Source: Bradyrhizobium iriomotense (GTDB lineage Bacteria; Pseudomonadota; Alphaproteobacteria; Rhizobiales; Xanthobacteraceae). Taken from it: 64,000 nt of DNA. Under the pieces are notes generated by a model that had not been told where the DNA came from, did no database searches, and worked only from the letters and a program-made list of their open reading frames with translations. This document shows, in pieces, positions 35,055-43,673 of the stretch (position 1 is its first letter; the number at the start of each line of letters is the position of its first letter). Position numbers and translations under genes: made by a program. The stretch lies in NCBI RefSeq assembly GCF_018130765.1, contig NZ_JAFCJZ010000014.1, positions 124,001 to 188,000 on the forward strand, written 5' to 3'.

Positions 35055-36565
35055 CACGAAAATTTCCGCCAGCTTCGCCCGTCGCGCCGGAGCAGTTCGT
35101 CGGCGCATTTCGGGCCGTCGCTGCCGGCTTCATAGGTCTCGATGCCGTTGGTGCCCGCACTCTTCCAGGCATCCAGGAACGGCTGCACCGCCTGCCATCC
35201 GGCCTCGATGCCGTCGGCGCGCTGGAACAGGATGTTGTCGCCGATCATGCAGTCGTAGATCAGCGTCTCGTAGCCGGTTGAGGGATCGACGCGGAAATAG
35301 TCACCGTAGCGGAACTTCATCTCGACGCCGTCGATGGTGATGCTCGGCCCCGGGATCTTGGCGTTGAACTGCAGTTCGATGGTCTCGGTCGGCGCGATGC
35401 CGATGGTGAGGAAATTCTGCGACAGGCGGTCGACGTCCGTGCCCGAGAACATCGACAGCGGCGCCTGCTTGAACTTGATCGCGACTTCGGTGCGCTTGTG
35501 ACCCAGCGCCTTGCCGGTGCGCAGGTAAAAGGGCACGCCGGCCCAGCGCCAATTGTCGATCATCAGCTTGAGCGCGACAAAGGTCTCGGTGGTGCTGCCG
35601 GGCTTGACGTCCGCGGTCTTGCGATAGTCCGTGAGCTCTTCGTCGCCGATGCGGCCGGCGAGATATTGCGCGCGGACTGAATTCTTCAGTGCCTCTTCCG
35701 GGCTTGGCAGCTGGATCGACGTCAGCACATCGGCCTTCTCGGAGCGCACGGAATGTGCGTCGAAACGTGCAGGGGGCTCCATCGCGACCAGCGACATCAG
35801 CTGGAACAGATGGTTCGGCACCATGTCGCGCAGCGCGCCAGTGGCATCGTAGAAGCCGCCGCGGTGGCCGACACCGAGCTTTTCCTCCACCGTGATCTGG
35901 ACGTGGTCGATGTGATTGCGATTCCAGATCGGCTCGAACATGCCATTGGCAAAGCGCAGCACCAGGATGTTCTGCACCGTCTCCTTGCCGAGATAATGAT
36001 CGATCCGGTAGATCTGGTGCTCGTCCATGATCTTCAGCAGTTCGGCGTTCAGCGCGTGCGCCGAGGCGAGATCGGTGCCGAACGGCTTTTCGATCACGAG
36101 GCGCCGCCAGGCACCGTTCTCCTTCATCATGCCGGTGCGGCCGAGTTCGCGCGCGGTCGGCGCGAACGCAGCGGGCGGTGTTGCCAGATAGAACAGCCGG
36201 TTGCCGCCGGTGTCCTGCGCGCATTCCAGCGAATCCAGATGCTCGCGCAGGCGATCAAAGGAAGGCGGATCCTTCGGATCGGCCTCGACGAAGGTCACGC
36301 ATTCCAGCAGCTTCTTGGCGATGTCGTCGTCCACGGGCCGCGTCGCGAACTGGCGCAGTCCCTTCAGCAGGCTGCTACGCAGTTCGTCATCCGACTGACC
36401 CTTGCGGGCCACGCCGACGACGCAGAACTTTTCCGGCAGCAGGTGCTCCGCCGCCAGATTGTAGAGCGACGGCATCACCAGGCGATGGGTGAGGTCGCCG
36501 GTGACACCAAAGATGACGAAGGCGCAGTTTTCCGGCTTGCGCTTGGCTTGCGGGTCTTTTGTCAC
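35054..36565 (-). CDS. zwf: Glucose-6-phosphate 1-dehydrogenase
   Basis: 503 residues. It oxidises glucose-6-phosphate to the lactone with NADP+. The nucleotide-binding motif is GVTGDLTHR (20-28), with EKPFG (159-163) and the active-site RIDHYLGKE (187-195) containing the catalytic His. Length and motifs are full. It lies 28 bases after gnd and overlaps pgl. Confidence 0.98.
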   Translation of the reverse strand: MTKDPQAKRKPENCAFVIFGVTGDLTHRLVMPSLYNLAAEHLLPEKFCVVGVARKGQSDDELRSSLLKGLRQFATRPVDDDIAKKLLECVTFVEADPKDPPSFDRLREHLDSLECAQDTGGNRLFYLATPPAAFAPTARELGRTGMMKENGAWRRLVIEKPFGTDLASAHALNAELLKIMDEHQIYRIDHYLGKETVQNILVLRFANGMFEPIWNRNHIDHVQITVEEKLGVGHRGGFYDATGALRDMVPNHLFQLMSLVAMEPPARFDAHSVRSEKADVLTSIQLPSPEEALKNSVRAQYLAGRIGDEELTDYRKTADVKPGSTTETFVALKLMIDNWRWAGVPFYLRTGKALGHKRTEVAIKFKQAPLSMFSGTDVDRLSQNFLTIGIAPTETIELQFNAKIPGPSITIDGVEMKFRYGDYFRVDPSTGYETLIYDCMIGDNILFQRADGIEAGWQAVQPFLDAWKSAGTNGIETYEAGSDGPKCADELLRRDGRSWRKFS

Positions 36566-36593
36566 GAATTGTCGGCCTTCGCTTGTCTACTTG

Positions 36594-37592
36594 CTACTTT
36601 GGTTTCGAAGCGCCCGGCTGCTTCGGCTCCTTGTGGCCGCCGAAACCCGCACGCATCGCGGAGAGAATTTTTTCGGCGAAGGTGTGTTCCTTGCGGGAAC
36701 GGAAACGTGTGTAGAGCGCCGCGGTCAGGACCTCGGCCGGCACGGCTTCGTCGATCGCGGCATTCACGGTCCAGCGTCCCTCGCCGGAATCCTCCACGAA
36801 GCCCGAATATTCCGACAGAAGCGGGCTGTCGGCGAGCGCGGTCGAGGTGAGGTCGAGCAGCCAGGACGGGATCACTGAGCCGCGCCGCCACACCTCGGCG
36901 ATGTCGGCGAGATCGAAATCGTAGCGATGGTCCGCCGGCAGGGCGTCGATATTGGCGTTCTTGAGGATGTCGAAACCTTCGGCATAGGCCTGCATCAGGC
37001 CGTATTCGATGCCGTTGTGGATCATCTTGACGAAGTGCCCGGCGCCGACGGGGCCGGCATGGATGTAGCCCTGCTCGATGCGGGGATCGCGCCCCTCGCG
37101 TCCTTCGGTGCGCGGAATGTCGCCGGCGCCGGGCGCGAGCGCGGCGAAGATCGGATCGAGCCGGTCGACCACAGCCTTCTCGCCGCCGATCATCATGCAG
37201 TAGCCGCGGTCGAGGCCCCAGACGCCGCCCGACGTGCCGACGTCGACATAGTGGATGCCGCGCGCCTTCAGCGCCTTGCCGCGGCGGACGTCGTCCTGCC
37301 AGAAGGTGTTGCCGCCGTCGATGATGACGTCGCCTTCCTGCATCACCTTCGCGATGGTGTCGATCGTCGTCTCGGTGATGTGCCCCGCAGGCAGCATCAC
37401 CCAGGCCGTGCGTGGACGCTCGAGTTTGGAGATGAACTCCTCGAGTGTCGCCGAGCCGGTCGCGCCGTCGGCGGCAAGGCCCGCGACGGCCTTGGCGTCC
37501 TTGTCGTAGACCACGGTCGAATGTCCCTGGCGCATCAAGCGGCGAACGATGTTGCCGCCCATCCGGCCGAGGCCGATCATGCCGAGTTGCAT
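36594..37592 (-). CDS. gnd: 6-phosphogluconate dehydrogenase, short form
   Basis: 332 residues, the short decarboxylating type rather than the 470-residue form. The Rossmann motif GLGRMGGNIVRRL is at the N-terminus, followed by VMLPAGHITE, DGGNTFWQDD, GTSGGVWGLDRGYCMM and the catalytic GPVGAGHFVKMIHNGIEYG. It converts 6-phosphogluconate to ribulose-5-phosphate with CO2 release. It is 13 bases from the tal-pgi gene. The C-terminus ends in a Lys/Pro-rich tail. Confidence 0.96.
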   Translation of the reverse strand: MQLGMIGLGRMGGNIVRRLMRQGHSTVVYDKDAKAVAGLAADGATGSATLEEFISKLERPRTAWVMLPAGHITETTIDTIAKVMQEGDVIIDGGNTFWQDDVRRGKALKARGIHYVDVGTSGGVWGLDRGYCMMIGGEKAVVDRLDPIFAALAPGAGDIPRTEGREGRDPRIEQGYIHAGPVGAGHFVKMIHNGIEYGLMQAYAEGFDILKNANIDALPADHRYDFDLADIAEVWRRGSVIPSWLLDLTSTALADSPLLSEYSGFVEDSGEGRWTVNAAIDEAVPAEVLTAALYTRFRSRKEHTFAEKILSAMRAGFGGHKEPKQPGASKPK

Positions 37593-37605
37593 GTGAGAGA
37601 TTCCC

Positions 37606-40455
37606 TTAATTCAGCGCGTCGTTGAGCGCGGCATTGAGCGCCGCGAGACCTTTCTTGAGCCCGCCCTTGAGGTGAACGCGTAGCGCCCGCCGCCCGCGCT
37701 CGGTGAGCACGTCGAAATCGCCGCGCGCCTGCGCCGCCTTGATCACGCCGAAGCTCGCCTTCTGGCCCGGCACGGCCAGGTCCTTGGCATCGTCGGCCGT
37801 GATCTGGAGGAACACGCCGCTGTCGGGCCCGCCCTTGTAGGTCTGTCCCGTGGAGTGCAGGAAGCGCGGGCCGAACTCGGCGCAGGTCGCGACATGCCGT
37901 TTCTCGCGCACCTCCAGCCGCATCGCCTGGAGGGCATCGATGGTGGCCTTGTCGCGGGCGATGTAGCCGAGCAGGGCGACATAGTCGCCCTCGCCCGAGC
38001 GCGACAGATGCGCCTTCAGCCAGGAGGTGAGATCGCCATTGGCGCCGGCCGCGCGCAGCGCGGTGGCGTTGGCCTCGTCGGTGTAGAGGTCGGCTTCGTC
38101 GGTGCTGACCACGGGCTGCTCCGCGGGCAGCGCGCCGGTCTTCTCGAACGACGCCGTGAGCTCGCGGGTCTTGATCTTGGCCGCTTCCACGTCGGGCTGG
38201 TCGAACGGGTTGATGCCGAGGATGCTCCCTGCCACCGCGGTTGCCATCTCGAAGCGGAAGAACTCCTGGCCGAGATGGTCGATTCCCTTCATGACGATGC
38301 GCACGACGGGGTGGCCGGCCGCTTCGATGGCGGCAAGCTTGGAGTCATGGGCGGCGTCCGCCTCGCCCTCGGTGCGGATGTCGATGAAGAACCGGTCGTT
38401 GCCGTAAGAATTGGGATCGCCCAGCGGCTCGCCGTCGATCGGGATCAGGCCCTTGCCCTCCTTGCCGGTCGATTCCGCGATCAGCTGCTCGGCCCAGGCG
38501 CCGAAATCGGCGATCTTCTTCGACGACAGGATCGTCACCTTGTCGCGGCCTTCGAGCGCGGCCAATCCCATGGCAAGGCCGAGCTGCACGCCCGGGTTCT
38601 CGGACGGCGGCACGTCCGGTCCGCAGGAGCGCGCCATGGAGCGCGCGTGCTTGACGAAGGCCTTGACGTCGATGCCGGCGGTCGCCGCCGGCACCAGCCC
38701 GAACGGCGACAGCACCGAATAGCGCCCGCCGATCGAGGGCTCGCCATGGAAGATGCGGGCATAGTTCAGCTTCTTGGCCGCCTTCTCCAGCGACGAGCCG
38801 GGATCGGTCACCGCGATGAAGCGGTGGCCGGTCTTCACCTTGGGTCCGACCGCCTGCGCGACGCGTTCATGGAAATAATCCTTCATCGCGTTCGGCTCGG
38901 TGGTGCCGCCGGACTTGCTGGAGACGATGAACACGGTGCTGGCGATGTCGATCTTCGCCTCCATCGCCCGCACCTGTGCCGGGTCGGTGGAGTCAAGCAC
39001 GTGCAGCTTCGGGAAGCCGGGCTTCTTGCCAAAGGTCTCGGCCAGCACCTCGGGTCCCAGGCTCGATCCGCCCATGCCGAGCACGACGGCGTCGGAGAAG
39101 TTCTGGCCCTTCACCCGGCCCGCATAGTCCTCGTAGTCGGCAATGTCGGCCTTGGCGGCGCTGTCGAGCCAGCCGAGCCATTTGTCCTCGTCGGTGCCGG
39201 TCCAGACCGACTTGTCGCGCTGCCAGAGCCTGCGTATTTTTGCCGAGGCGCGCCATTCCTCGGTGCTCTTGGCAACCGCCTTGCCGAGCCCGTCGCCGAG
39301 CGAAAGCTGCTGGCGATCGAGCGCCGGCCCGAGCACGGTGGCGCGCTTGTGGGCGACGGCGCCGTAGAGCTTGTCGGCGGCATCCGCGAACAGCTTGACG
39401 CCGTCCCTGACCAGCTCCTCGGTGATCGCATCGAGCGAGATGCCGGAGCGCTCCAGCTCCTCCAGCACGCGCCTGGCGTCCTCGACATTCTCTTCCAGGC
39501 TGTCGCGCGGCTTGCCGTGGTCGCGGAACGCATCCAGCGTCGCCGGCGGCACGGTGTTGATGGTGTCGGGGCCGATCAGTTCCTCGACATAGAGGACGTC
39601 GCTGTAGTCCTTGTTTTTCGTGCCGGTCGACGCCCACAGCATACGCTGCGGCTTGGCGCCCTTGGCGGCGAGCTTCTCCCAGCGGGGGCCAGCGAACAGG
39701 CGCTTGTAATCCTGATAGGCGACCTTGGCGTTGGCGATGGCGACCTTGCCCTTGAGCGCAGCGAGCCGTTCCTTCTCGGAGGGGTCGTTGGCGCGCGCGA
39801 TCTTCTCGTCGAGCTGCTTGTCGACCACCGAGTCGATGCGGCTGACGAAGAAGCTCGCCACGCTGGCCACATGCGACGGATCGCCGCCGCCGGCGACGTA
39901 TTTTTCCAGACCCGCCAGATAGGCCTCCGCAACCTCGAGATAGACCGCCTTGGAGAACAGCAGCGTGATGTTGATGCTGATGCCGTCGCCGATCAGCGTC
40001 TCGATCGCCGGCAGGCCTTCCGGCGTCGCCGGCACCTTCACCATCAGGTTCTTGCGATCAACGTCCTTCCACAGCCGGCGGGCTTCAGTGACGGTACCGG
40101 CGGTGTCCATCGCCAGATAGGGCGACACTTCCAGGCTGACATAGCCGTCGCCGCCCTTGAGGCGGTCATAGACCGGGCGCAGCACGTCGGCGGCATTCTG
40201 GATGTCCTCGACCGCGACGGCCTCGAACAGGTCGGCCACGGACCGGTCGCCGCGCTTCAGGGCCTTGCCGATCGGGGCGTCATATTCGTCCGAGCTGCCG
40301 ATCGCCTTCTCGAAGATCGACGGGTTGGAGGTGACGCCCTTGACGCCATCGGTGTCGATCAGCCGCTTCAGGTCACCCTTGGCGATGAAACCGCGGGCCA
40401 GGAAGTCCAGCCAGACGGCCTGTCCGTGCTGTTCCAGTTCTTTGACGGGATTCAT
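37606..40455 (-). CDS. tal-pgi: Bifunctional transaldolase/glucose-6-phosphate isomerase
   Basis: 949 residues. Residues about 1-370 are transaldolase (TSNPSIF 42-48, Schiff-base Lys140 in LMVKVPATPEG). Residues about 390-949 are phosphoglucose isomerase (VLGMGGSSLGPEV, VSSKSGGTTEPNAM, and a C-terminal sugar-isomerase region). The fusion couples the non-oxidative pentose phosphate branch to glucose-6-phosphate recycling. It is known in some alphaproteobacteria and actinobacteria. It is the first gene of the operon gnd-zwf-pgl-gntK-HAD-phyH. Confidence 0.97.
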   Translation of the reverse strand: MNPVKELEQHGQAVWLDFLARGFIAKGDLKRLIDTDGVKGVTSNPSIFEKAIGSSDEYDAPIGKALKRGDRSVADLFEAVAVEDIQNAADVLRPVYDRLKGGDGYVSLEVSPYLAMDTAGTVTEARRLWKDVDRKNLMVKVPATPEGLPAIETLIGDGISINITLLFSKAVYLEVAEAYLAGLEKYVAGGGDPSHVASVASFFVSRIDSVVDKQLDEKIARANDPSEKERLAALKGKVAIANAKVAYQDYKRLFAGPRWEKLAAKGAKPQRMLWASTGTKNKDYSDVLYVEELIGPDTINTVPPATLDAFRDHGKPRDSLEENVEDARRVLEELERSGISLDAITEELVRDGVKLFADAADKLYGAVAHKRATVLGPALDRQQLSLGDGLGKAVAKSTEEWRASAKIRRLWQRDKSVWTGTDEDKWLGWLDSAAKADIADYEDYAGRVKGQNFSDAVVLGMGGSSLGPEVLAETFGKKPGFPKLHVLDSTDPAQVRAMEAKIDIASTVFIVSSKSGGTTEPNAMKDYFHERVAQAVGPKVKTGHRFIAVTDPGSSLEKAAKKLNYARIFHGEPSIGGRYSVLSPFGLVPAATAGIDVKAFVKHARSMARSCGPDVPPSENPGVQLGLAMGLAALEGRDKVTILSSKKIADFGAWAEQLIAESTGKEGKGLIPIDGEPLGDPNSYGNDRFFIDIRTEGEADAAHDSKLAAIEAAGHPVVRIVMKGIDHLGQEFFRFEMATAVAGSILGINPFDQPDVEAAKIKTRELTASFEKTGALPAEQPVVSTDEADLYTDEANATALRAAGANGDLTSWLKAHLSRSGEGDYVALLGYIARDKATIDALQAMRLEVREKRHVATCAEFGPRFLHSTGQTYKGGPDSGVFLQITADDAKDLAVPGQKASFGVIKAAQARGDFDVLTERGRRALRVHLKGGLKKGLAALNAALNDALN

Positions 40456-40768
40456 GATGCTTATTTATCTCCAAGCCTGCGGGCGAGGGGTTCCCGCGCC
40501 GGTCCTGACGCGCTATCCTCTAGCGTACATGCTCCCTGGAGGGAACCAATCACGCATGTGGGAGTCATACCCTCCAGTGTAACTCCGTCGCGATCATGGC
40601 GATCCAGGCGGCAGTGGCTGTGTTGCGTAAAAAGTCGTTGGCCGGGAAAGGTTCGGCCGAGGTCTCGTTGCGTAACGCCTGTCGGCCGCTGCACAGCCGG
40701 TCGTCAGTGGATTCCGATCCGCCGGATCATCTGTGGCTCGGTCGCGAATGGCCATGCTGGGGGAAAGC
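40456..40768. other. Divergent intergenic region, tal-pgi and membrane gene
   Basis: About 313 bases, lower in GC than its surroundings, with no gene. It holds TCCCT-GG-AGGGA near 40532-40543, an AGGGAACCAAT resembling the glgE-side EcfG -35 element but without a good -10 partner, and two copies of GTTGCGTAA (near 40622 and 40669). Promoters for both flanking genes should be here, but none is clear enough to place. Confidence 0.5.
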
Positions 40769-41416
40769 ATGCAAGCACATCCTGACGGCCCGCCGTCCGC
40801 CGTCTCCGACAGCCCGCAATCGGTCGCGCCGACCGCGCGCGTCGATGCGTCCCACGACCTCGAAGTCAACCAATGCGCCACGCGCTTGCGGCTGCTGGTC
40901 GCGGCGGGTTTCGCGATGATGCTGTTCAGCGCGAGCCTTGCCTTCGACTGGTGGGACAGCCTCGGCGACTACGACACGGCGGTCGGCTACGCCGGCGTTG
41001 CGGTATTCGGCCTGATTACCGGCTGGCTGATCTGGCTGCTTCCCGGCGAACGTGGGCCGGTGGTGATCGTCACCCCCTACGGCATCCGCGATCTCCGCAT
41101 CGGCAATGAATTTCTGCTGTGGGAGTCGATCGCGGAGATTTCGACCGAGGATCGCCGCGGGCACAGGATGATCGTGCTGACGCCGACGCCGGCATTGCAG
41201 CAGCAGCTCTCCTGCATTCGCGGCAGGAGCCGGGCGACGCCGCGCGGCGCGCAGCAAGATCAAATCGTCATCTCCTCCGAGGGACTGGCGACCGATTTTG
41301 ATACATTGCAGCGCGCTTGCCGTGACTGCCATGCCGCCAGCGATGCACGCACCGCATTGCGGCGAGACCGCGATCAAGGCTCGGGTGCACAAGGCTTGGC
41401 CGTACAAGCGTCATAA
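40769..41416 (+). CDS. Membrane protein, possibly STM3941 family, 215 aa
   Basis: A hydrophilic N-terminus of about 45 residues precedes two membrane helices (LLVAAGFAMMLFSASLAF and AVGYAGVAVFGLITGWLIWLL), then a cytoplasmic domain beginning VVIVTPYGIRDLRIGNEFLLWESIAEIS. The same layout and core motif recur in the gene at 49565-50134, so the two are paralogues. The family name is tentative and its function unknown. I start at ATG 40769 (GGGGGAA upstream); ATGs at 40748 and 40754 are alternatives. Confidence 0.7.
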   Translation: MQAHPDGPPSAVSDSPQSVAPTARVDASHDLEVNQCATRLRLLVAAGFAMMLFSASLAFDWWDSLGDYDTAVGYAGVAVFGLITGWLIWLLPGERGPVVIVTPYGIRDLRIGNEFLLWESIAEISTEDRRGHRMIVLTPTPALQQQLSCIRGRSRATPRGAQQDQIVISSEGLATDFDTLQRACRDCHAASDARTALRRDRDQGSGAQGLAVQAS

Positions 41417-41539
41417 AGCTGCCGCCGGCTGACGGCTATGCTGCACCGCCGGATGAGCTGATCCCCGGTAATGCCCGGATGTGGCGGCCGAGTGACATTT
41501 TCTGGAAATGAGCGAAGATATACATAGATTCGCATAAAT

Positions 41540-41557
41540 AACAGGCAGGTGCCTGTT
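41540..41557. promoter_or_regulatory. 18-bp inverted repeat, possible operator
   Basis: AACAGGCA-GG-TGCCTGTT, perfect 8-bp arms with a 2-base spacer. The spacer is too short for a good RNA hairpin but is the right geometry for a dimeric regulator. It lies about 100 bases upstream of the EcfG-like promoter of prkA. Confidence 0.4.
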
Positions 41558-41656
41558 CGTAACTCACCCGGTTGCCTACGTTGTGCGTTGCGTCGAGTCG
41601 GTCCCCGGGTGTCCAATGACTGTCATGTGCTCACGCTGATTCGAGAAGCGGCCTGA

Positions 41657-41682
41657 GGAACGGTCCAGTAACTGCTTTCGTT
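41657..41682 (+). promoter_or_regulatory. EcfG-type promoter of prkA
   Basis: GGAAC (41657-41661), a 17-base spacer and CGTT (41679-41682): a perfect match to the general-stress sigma consensus. The prkA ATG is 35 bases beyond the -10 element, giving a leader of about 25-30 bases with a GAGAGGG ribosome site. Confidence 0.7.
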
Positions 41683-41716
41683 TCAGCTTGTAGCGGAAAT
41701 CACGCGGAGAGGGATC

Positions 41717-43660
41717 ATGTACAACGATTCTCTATTCAACGCTTTCGCTCGGTCGTTCGAGGCGAGAAGCCAGCACGACATGTCGATGGCGGAATATCTG
41801 GAATCGTGTCGAAGCGATCCGATGAAATACGCCAACGCGGCCGAACGACTGCTAGCGGCGATCGGCGATCCACAGACGATTGACACGGCCAAGGACCCAC
41901 GCCTTGGCCGTATTTTTTTGAACCGCACCATCCGCACCTATCCGGCCTTCGCCGGCTTCTACGGGATGGAAGAAACCATCGAGCGCATCGTCGGTTTCTT
42001 CCGGCACGCGGCGCAGGGTCTCGAAGAGCGCAAGCAGATCCTCTATCTGCTCGGTCCGGTCGGTGGCGGCAAATCCTCGCTTGCCGAGCGGCTCAAGTCG
42101 CTGATGGAAGTGCAGCCGATCTACGTGCTGAAAGCCGGCGATGAACTCTCGCCCGTGTTCGAGAGCCCGCTGAGCCTGTTCGATCCCGATCATCTCGGGC
42201 CGATGCTGGAAGAGAAGTACGGCATTCCGCGCCGCCGTCTCACCGGCCTGATGAGCCCGTGGTGCTACAAGCGGCTGGAAGCCTTCGGCGGCGATATCTC
42301 GCAATTCCGCGTCGCCAAGATCCAGCCGTCGCGGCTGCGCCAGATCGCGGTCTCCAAGACCGAGCCGGGTGACGAGAACAACCAGGACATCTCGTCGCTG
42401 GTCGGCAAGGTCGACATCCGCAAGCTCGAGACCTACGCGCAGAACGATCCCGACGCCTACAGCTATTCGGGCGGCCTCAATCGCGCCAACCAGGGCATCC
42501 TTGAATTCGTCGAGATGTTCAAGGCGCCGATCAAGATGCTGCACCCGCTGCTGACCGCAACGCAGGAAGGCAACTACATCGGCACCGAGAATATCGGTGC
42601 GATCCCGTTCACCGGCGTCATCCTCGCGCACTCCAATGAGGCGGAGTGGGCGAGCTTCAAGGCGAACAAGAACAACGAGGCCTTCATCGACCGCATCTGC
42701 GTGATCAAGGTGCCGTACGTGCTGCGGGTCACCGAAGAGCAGAAGATCTACGAGAAGCTGATCCAGGGCTCGGAGCTGGCGTCTGCGCCGTGCGCGCCGT
42801 CGACACTGGAAACGATGGCTCGGTTCTCGGTCATGTCGCGCCTGCGCAAGCACGAGAACTCCACGCTGTTCGGCAAGATGCGGGTCTATGACGGCGAAAG
42901 CCTGAAGGAATCCGATCCCAAGGCACGAAGCGTCCAGGAATACCGGGATGCCGCCGGTGTCGATGAAGGCATGGACGGCGTGTCCACGCGCTTTGCCTTC
43001 AAGATCCTGGCTGCGACCTTCAACCATGATCCGCAGGAGGTCGCTGCCGATGCCGTGCACCTGATGTACGCGCTGGAGCAGTCGATCCGCCGCGAGCAGC
43101 TGCCGGAGGAAACCGAGAAACGTTACCTGGAGTTCATCAAGGCGGAGCTGGCACCGCGCTATGCCGAGTTCATCGGCAACGAGATCCAGAAGGCTTATCT
43201 GGAATCCTACTCGGATTACGGCCAGAATCTGTTCGACCGCTACGTGGATTACGCCGATGCCTGGATCGAGGACCAGGATTTCAAGGATCCGGACACCGGC
43301 CAGTTGCTCGATCGCGAACTGTTGAACCAGGAGTTGACCAAGATCGAAAAGCCGGCCGGCATTGCCAATCCGAAGGATTTCCGCAACGAGGTGGTCAAGT
43401 TCTCGTTACGGGCCAGAGCACAGAATGCCGGCAAGAATCCGACCTGGACCTCCTACGAGAAGATTCGCGACGTGATCGAAAAGCGGATATTCTCCCAGGT
43501 CGAGGACCTGCTTCCGGTCATCTCCTTCGGGTCGAAGAAGGACGGCGAGACGGAGAAGAAGCACGGCGAGTTCGTCGCACGCATGGTGGAGCGCGGCTAC
43601 ACCGAGCGTCAGGTTCGCCGGCTCGTCGAATGGTACATGCGTGTGAAGCAGGCCGGTTGA
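41717..43660 (+). CDS. prkA: PrkA family serine protein kinase (YeaG)
   Basis: 647 residues. An AAA-type N-terminal domain with Walker A GPVGGGKSSL (about 112-121) is followed by a C-terminal kinase-like domain; IGAIPFTGVILAHSNEAEW is typical of PrkA/YeaG. In enterobacteria YeaG works with YeaH in the stationary-phase and nitrogen-starvation response. Here the gene is first of prkA-yeaH-spoVR, the usual trio, and has an EcfG-type promoter. Confidence 0.96.
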   Translation: MYNDSLFNAFARSFEARSQHDMSMAEYLESCRSDPMKYANAAERLLAAIGDPQTIDTAKDPRLGRIFLNRTIRTYPAFAGFYGMEETIERIVGFFRHAAQGLEERKQILYLLGPVGGGKSSLAERLKSLMEVQPIYVLKAGDELSPVFESPLSLFDPDHLGPMLEEKYGIPRRRLTGLMSPWCYKRLEAFGGDISQFRVAKIQPSRLRQIAVSKTEPGDENNQDISSLVGKVDIRKLETYAQNDPDAYSYSGGLNRANQGILEFVEMFKAPIKMLHPLLTATQEGNYIGTENIGAIPFTGVILAHSNEAEWASFKANKNNEAFIDRICVIKVPYVLRVTEEQKIYEKLIQGSELASAPCAPSTLETMARFSVMSRLRKHENSTLFGKMRVYDGESLKESDPKARSVQEYRDAAGVDEGMDGVSTRFAFKILAATFNHDPQEVAADAVHLMYALEQSIRREQLPEETEKRYLEFIKAELAPRYAEFIGNEIQKAYLESYSDYGQNLFDRYVDYADAWIEDQDFKDPDTGQLLDRELLNQELTKIEKPAGIANPKDFRNEVVKFSLRARAQNAGKNPTWTSYEKIRDVIEKRIFSQVEDLLPVISFGSKKDGETEKKHGEFVARMVERGYTERQVRRLVEWYMRVKQAG

Positions 43661-43673
43661 GGCGGATGAAAAA

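Larger units (their letters stand above)
41417..41716. other. Intergenic leader region of the prkA operon
   Basis: 300 bases without a gene. It contains an 18-bp inverted repeat (41540-41557) and an EcfG-type promoter (41657-41682), both described separately. Nothing else is recognisable. Confidence 0.6.

Noticed and set aside
40530..40580. GGAAC upstream of the gene at 40769 as an EcfG promoter
   Set aside because: GGAAC is followed 16-17 bases later by AGTC or GTCA, too far from cGTT, and it is about 200 bases from the gene.
37855..40785. 976-codon plus-strand frame opposite tal-pgi
   Set aside because: It is antisense to a fully recognised fusion enzyme and has the Arg/Gly/Ala composition typical of shadow frames.
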